Shown in pieces: positions 6,275 through 6,716 of a stretch of 6,716 nt of DNA. The DNA lies in contig JALVCY010000671.1 in assembly GCA_027009605.1 (NCBI GenBank), forward strand, positions 1 through 6,716, written 5' to 3'. The DNA comes from Saprospiraceae bacterium (GTDB taxonomy: Bacteria > Bacteroidota > Bacteroidia > Chitinophagales > Saprospiraceae). The notes beneath the pieces were generated by a model. The model was not told where the DNA came from, ran no database searches, and worked only from the letters and a program-made list of their open reading frames with translations. Position 1 is the stretch's first letter. The number at the start of each line of letters is the position of its first letter. The translations under genes and the position numbers were made by a program.

Positions 6275-6601
6275 TTAAAGCGCAAAGCTCTCGCCACAAC
6301 TACAAGAGCGGGAAGCATTAGGATTATTGAAGTAAAATCCCTTGCCATTTAGACCACCGGAATAATCCAAAGTGGTATCAAAAAGATACAAAAAGCTCTT
6401 GGCGTCGGTCACAATCTTGACACCTTTGTCTTCAAAGACTTCGTCTCCTTCTTGGGGGACATTGTCAAAGTCCATTTTGTAGGACAGACCGGAGCAACCA
6501 CCACTCACCACACTGACCCGCAAGAAATAATCACCGTTTAGGCCGGTTTCCTTTTTTAGGGCTTCTAATTTATCCTTCGCTATGTCTGAAATATATATCA
6601 T
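6275..6601 (-). CDS. iscA: A-type iron-sulfur cluster carrier IscA (HesB/IscA/SufA family)
   Basis: This 108-residue cytoplasmic protein binds iron or an Fe-S cluster and passes it from the IscU scaffold to target apoproteins. The whole length is one HesB-like domain. The three metal-binding cysteines are present: C36 in SGGCSGLSY, and C100 and C102 in CSCGESF, spaced as in the family. Length is normal (E. coli IscA has 107). The ATG at 6601 starts the conserved domain directly (MIYISDIAKDKL). No Shine-Dalgarno sequence precedes it, as is usual in Bacteroidota; the preceding bases are a 14-bp tandem repeat. It follows iscU by 54 bp on the same strand, which supports the name iscA over sufA or erpA. 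No clear T-tailed terminator follows the stop. Confidence 0.93.
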   Translation of the reverse strand: MIYISDIAKDKLEALKKETGLNGDYFLRVSVVSGGCSGLSYKMDFDNVPQEGDEVFEDKGVKIVTDAKSFLYLFDTTLDYSGGLNGKGFYFNNPNASRSCSCGESFAL

Positions 6602-6605
6602 TATT

Positions 6606-6635
6606 GGTTAAGGGTGAAAGGTTAAGGGTGAAAGG
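6606..6635. repeat. 14-bp tandem repeat in the iscU-iscA spacer
   Basis: GGTTAAGGGTGAAA occurs twice head to tail without mismatch (6606-6619 and 6620-6633), followed by another GG. It fills more than half of the 54-bp gap and ends 4 bp before the iscA start, so it forms the region where ribosomes would load. Copy number could change by slippage. Confidence 0.85.
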
Positions 6636-6655
6636 ATTGGATGAGCAAATCAAAA

Positions 6656-6716
6656 CTACTCTTCTACATTTTTAGCTTTGTAATCTTCGATAGCGCCTTT
6701 GATGGCATCTTCGGCT
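6656..6716 (-). CDS. iscU: Iron-sulfur cluster scaffold IscU, C-terminal end only
   Basis: The last 19 codons and the TAG stop of a gene entering from the right edge are visible. They read AEDAIKGAIEDYKAKNVEE, very close to the C-terminal helix of IscU (AEDAIKAAIADYKSK in E. coli). IscU is the cytoplasmic scaffold on which the cysteine desulfurase IscS builds Fe-S clusters. The active-site cysteines lie outside the window, so intactness cannot be judged. Its position before iscA fits the usual order iscS-iscU-iscA. Confidence 0.88.
   Translation of the reverse strand, partial: AEDAIKGAIEDYKAKNVEE

Overview
The window looks like chromosomal DNA from a member of the Bacteroidota, possibly near Saprospirales or Cytophagales; the order is only a guess. 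Four things point this way: a TonB-dependent receptor with an N-terminal carboxypeptidase-regulatory-like domain, a TPR/beta-propeller/CRD/OmpA envelope protein of the PorE type, promoters matching the Bacteroidota -7 element TAnnTTTG, and no Shine-Dalgarno-like sequence before the starts.

Layout. Bases 1-238 are non-coding and hold two copies of a 26-bp direct repeat that may mark the end of a mobile element. A 902-residue TonB-dependent receptor (minus, 296-3004) has a strong terminator just after its stop and a candidate promoter before its start. A roughly 540-bp divergent intergenic region follows, carrying the promoter and a candidate operator of the next gene. The 650-residue PorE-like OmpA-family protein (plus, 3548-5500) is next. 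Bases 5501-5838 hold no gene but contain diverged copies of a repeat of about 100 bp in both orientations. Then comes a complete minus-strand tRNA-Cys(GCA) unit with promoter (5967-5999), tRNA (5882-5952) and terminator (5839-5873). Bases 6000-6274 are a non-coding tandem duplication with a period of about 121-122 bp. The window ends in an ISC iron-sulfur operon on the minus strand: iscA (6275-6601) and the last codons of iscU (6656-6716).

How the parts relate. The two large genes are divergent, separate transcription units, both acting at the outer membrane: one imports an unknown ligand using TonB energy, the other probably ties an outer-membrane complex (possibly type IX secretion) to peptidoglycan. 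IscU and IscA belong to cytoplasmic Fe-S cluster assembly, with iscS probably just outside the right edge. No clearly new gene system is visible. The least explained material is the three sets of non-coding repeats at 101-165, 5516-5835 and 6031-6262.
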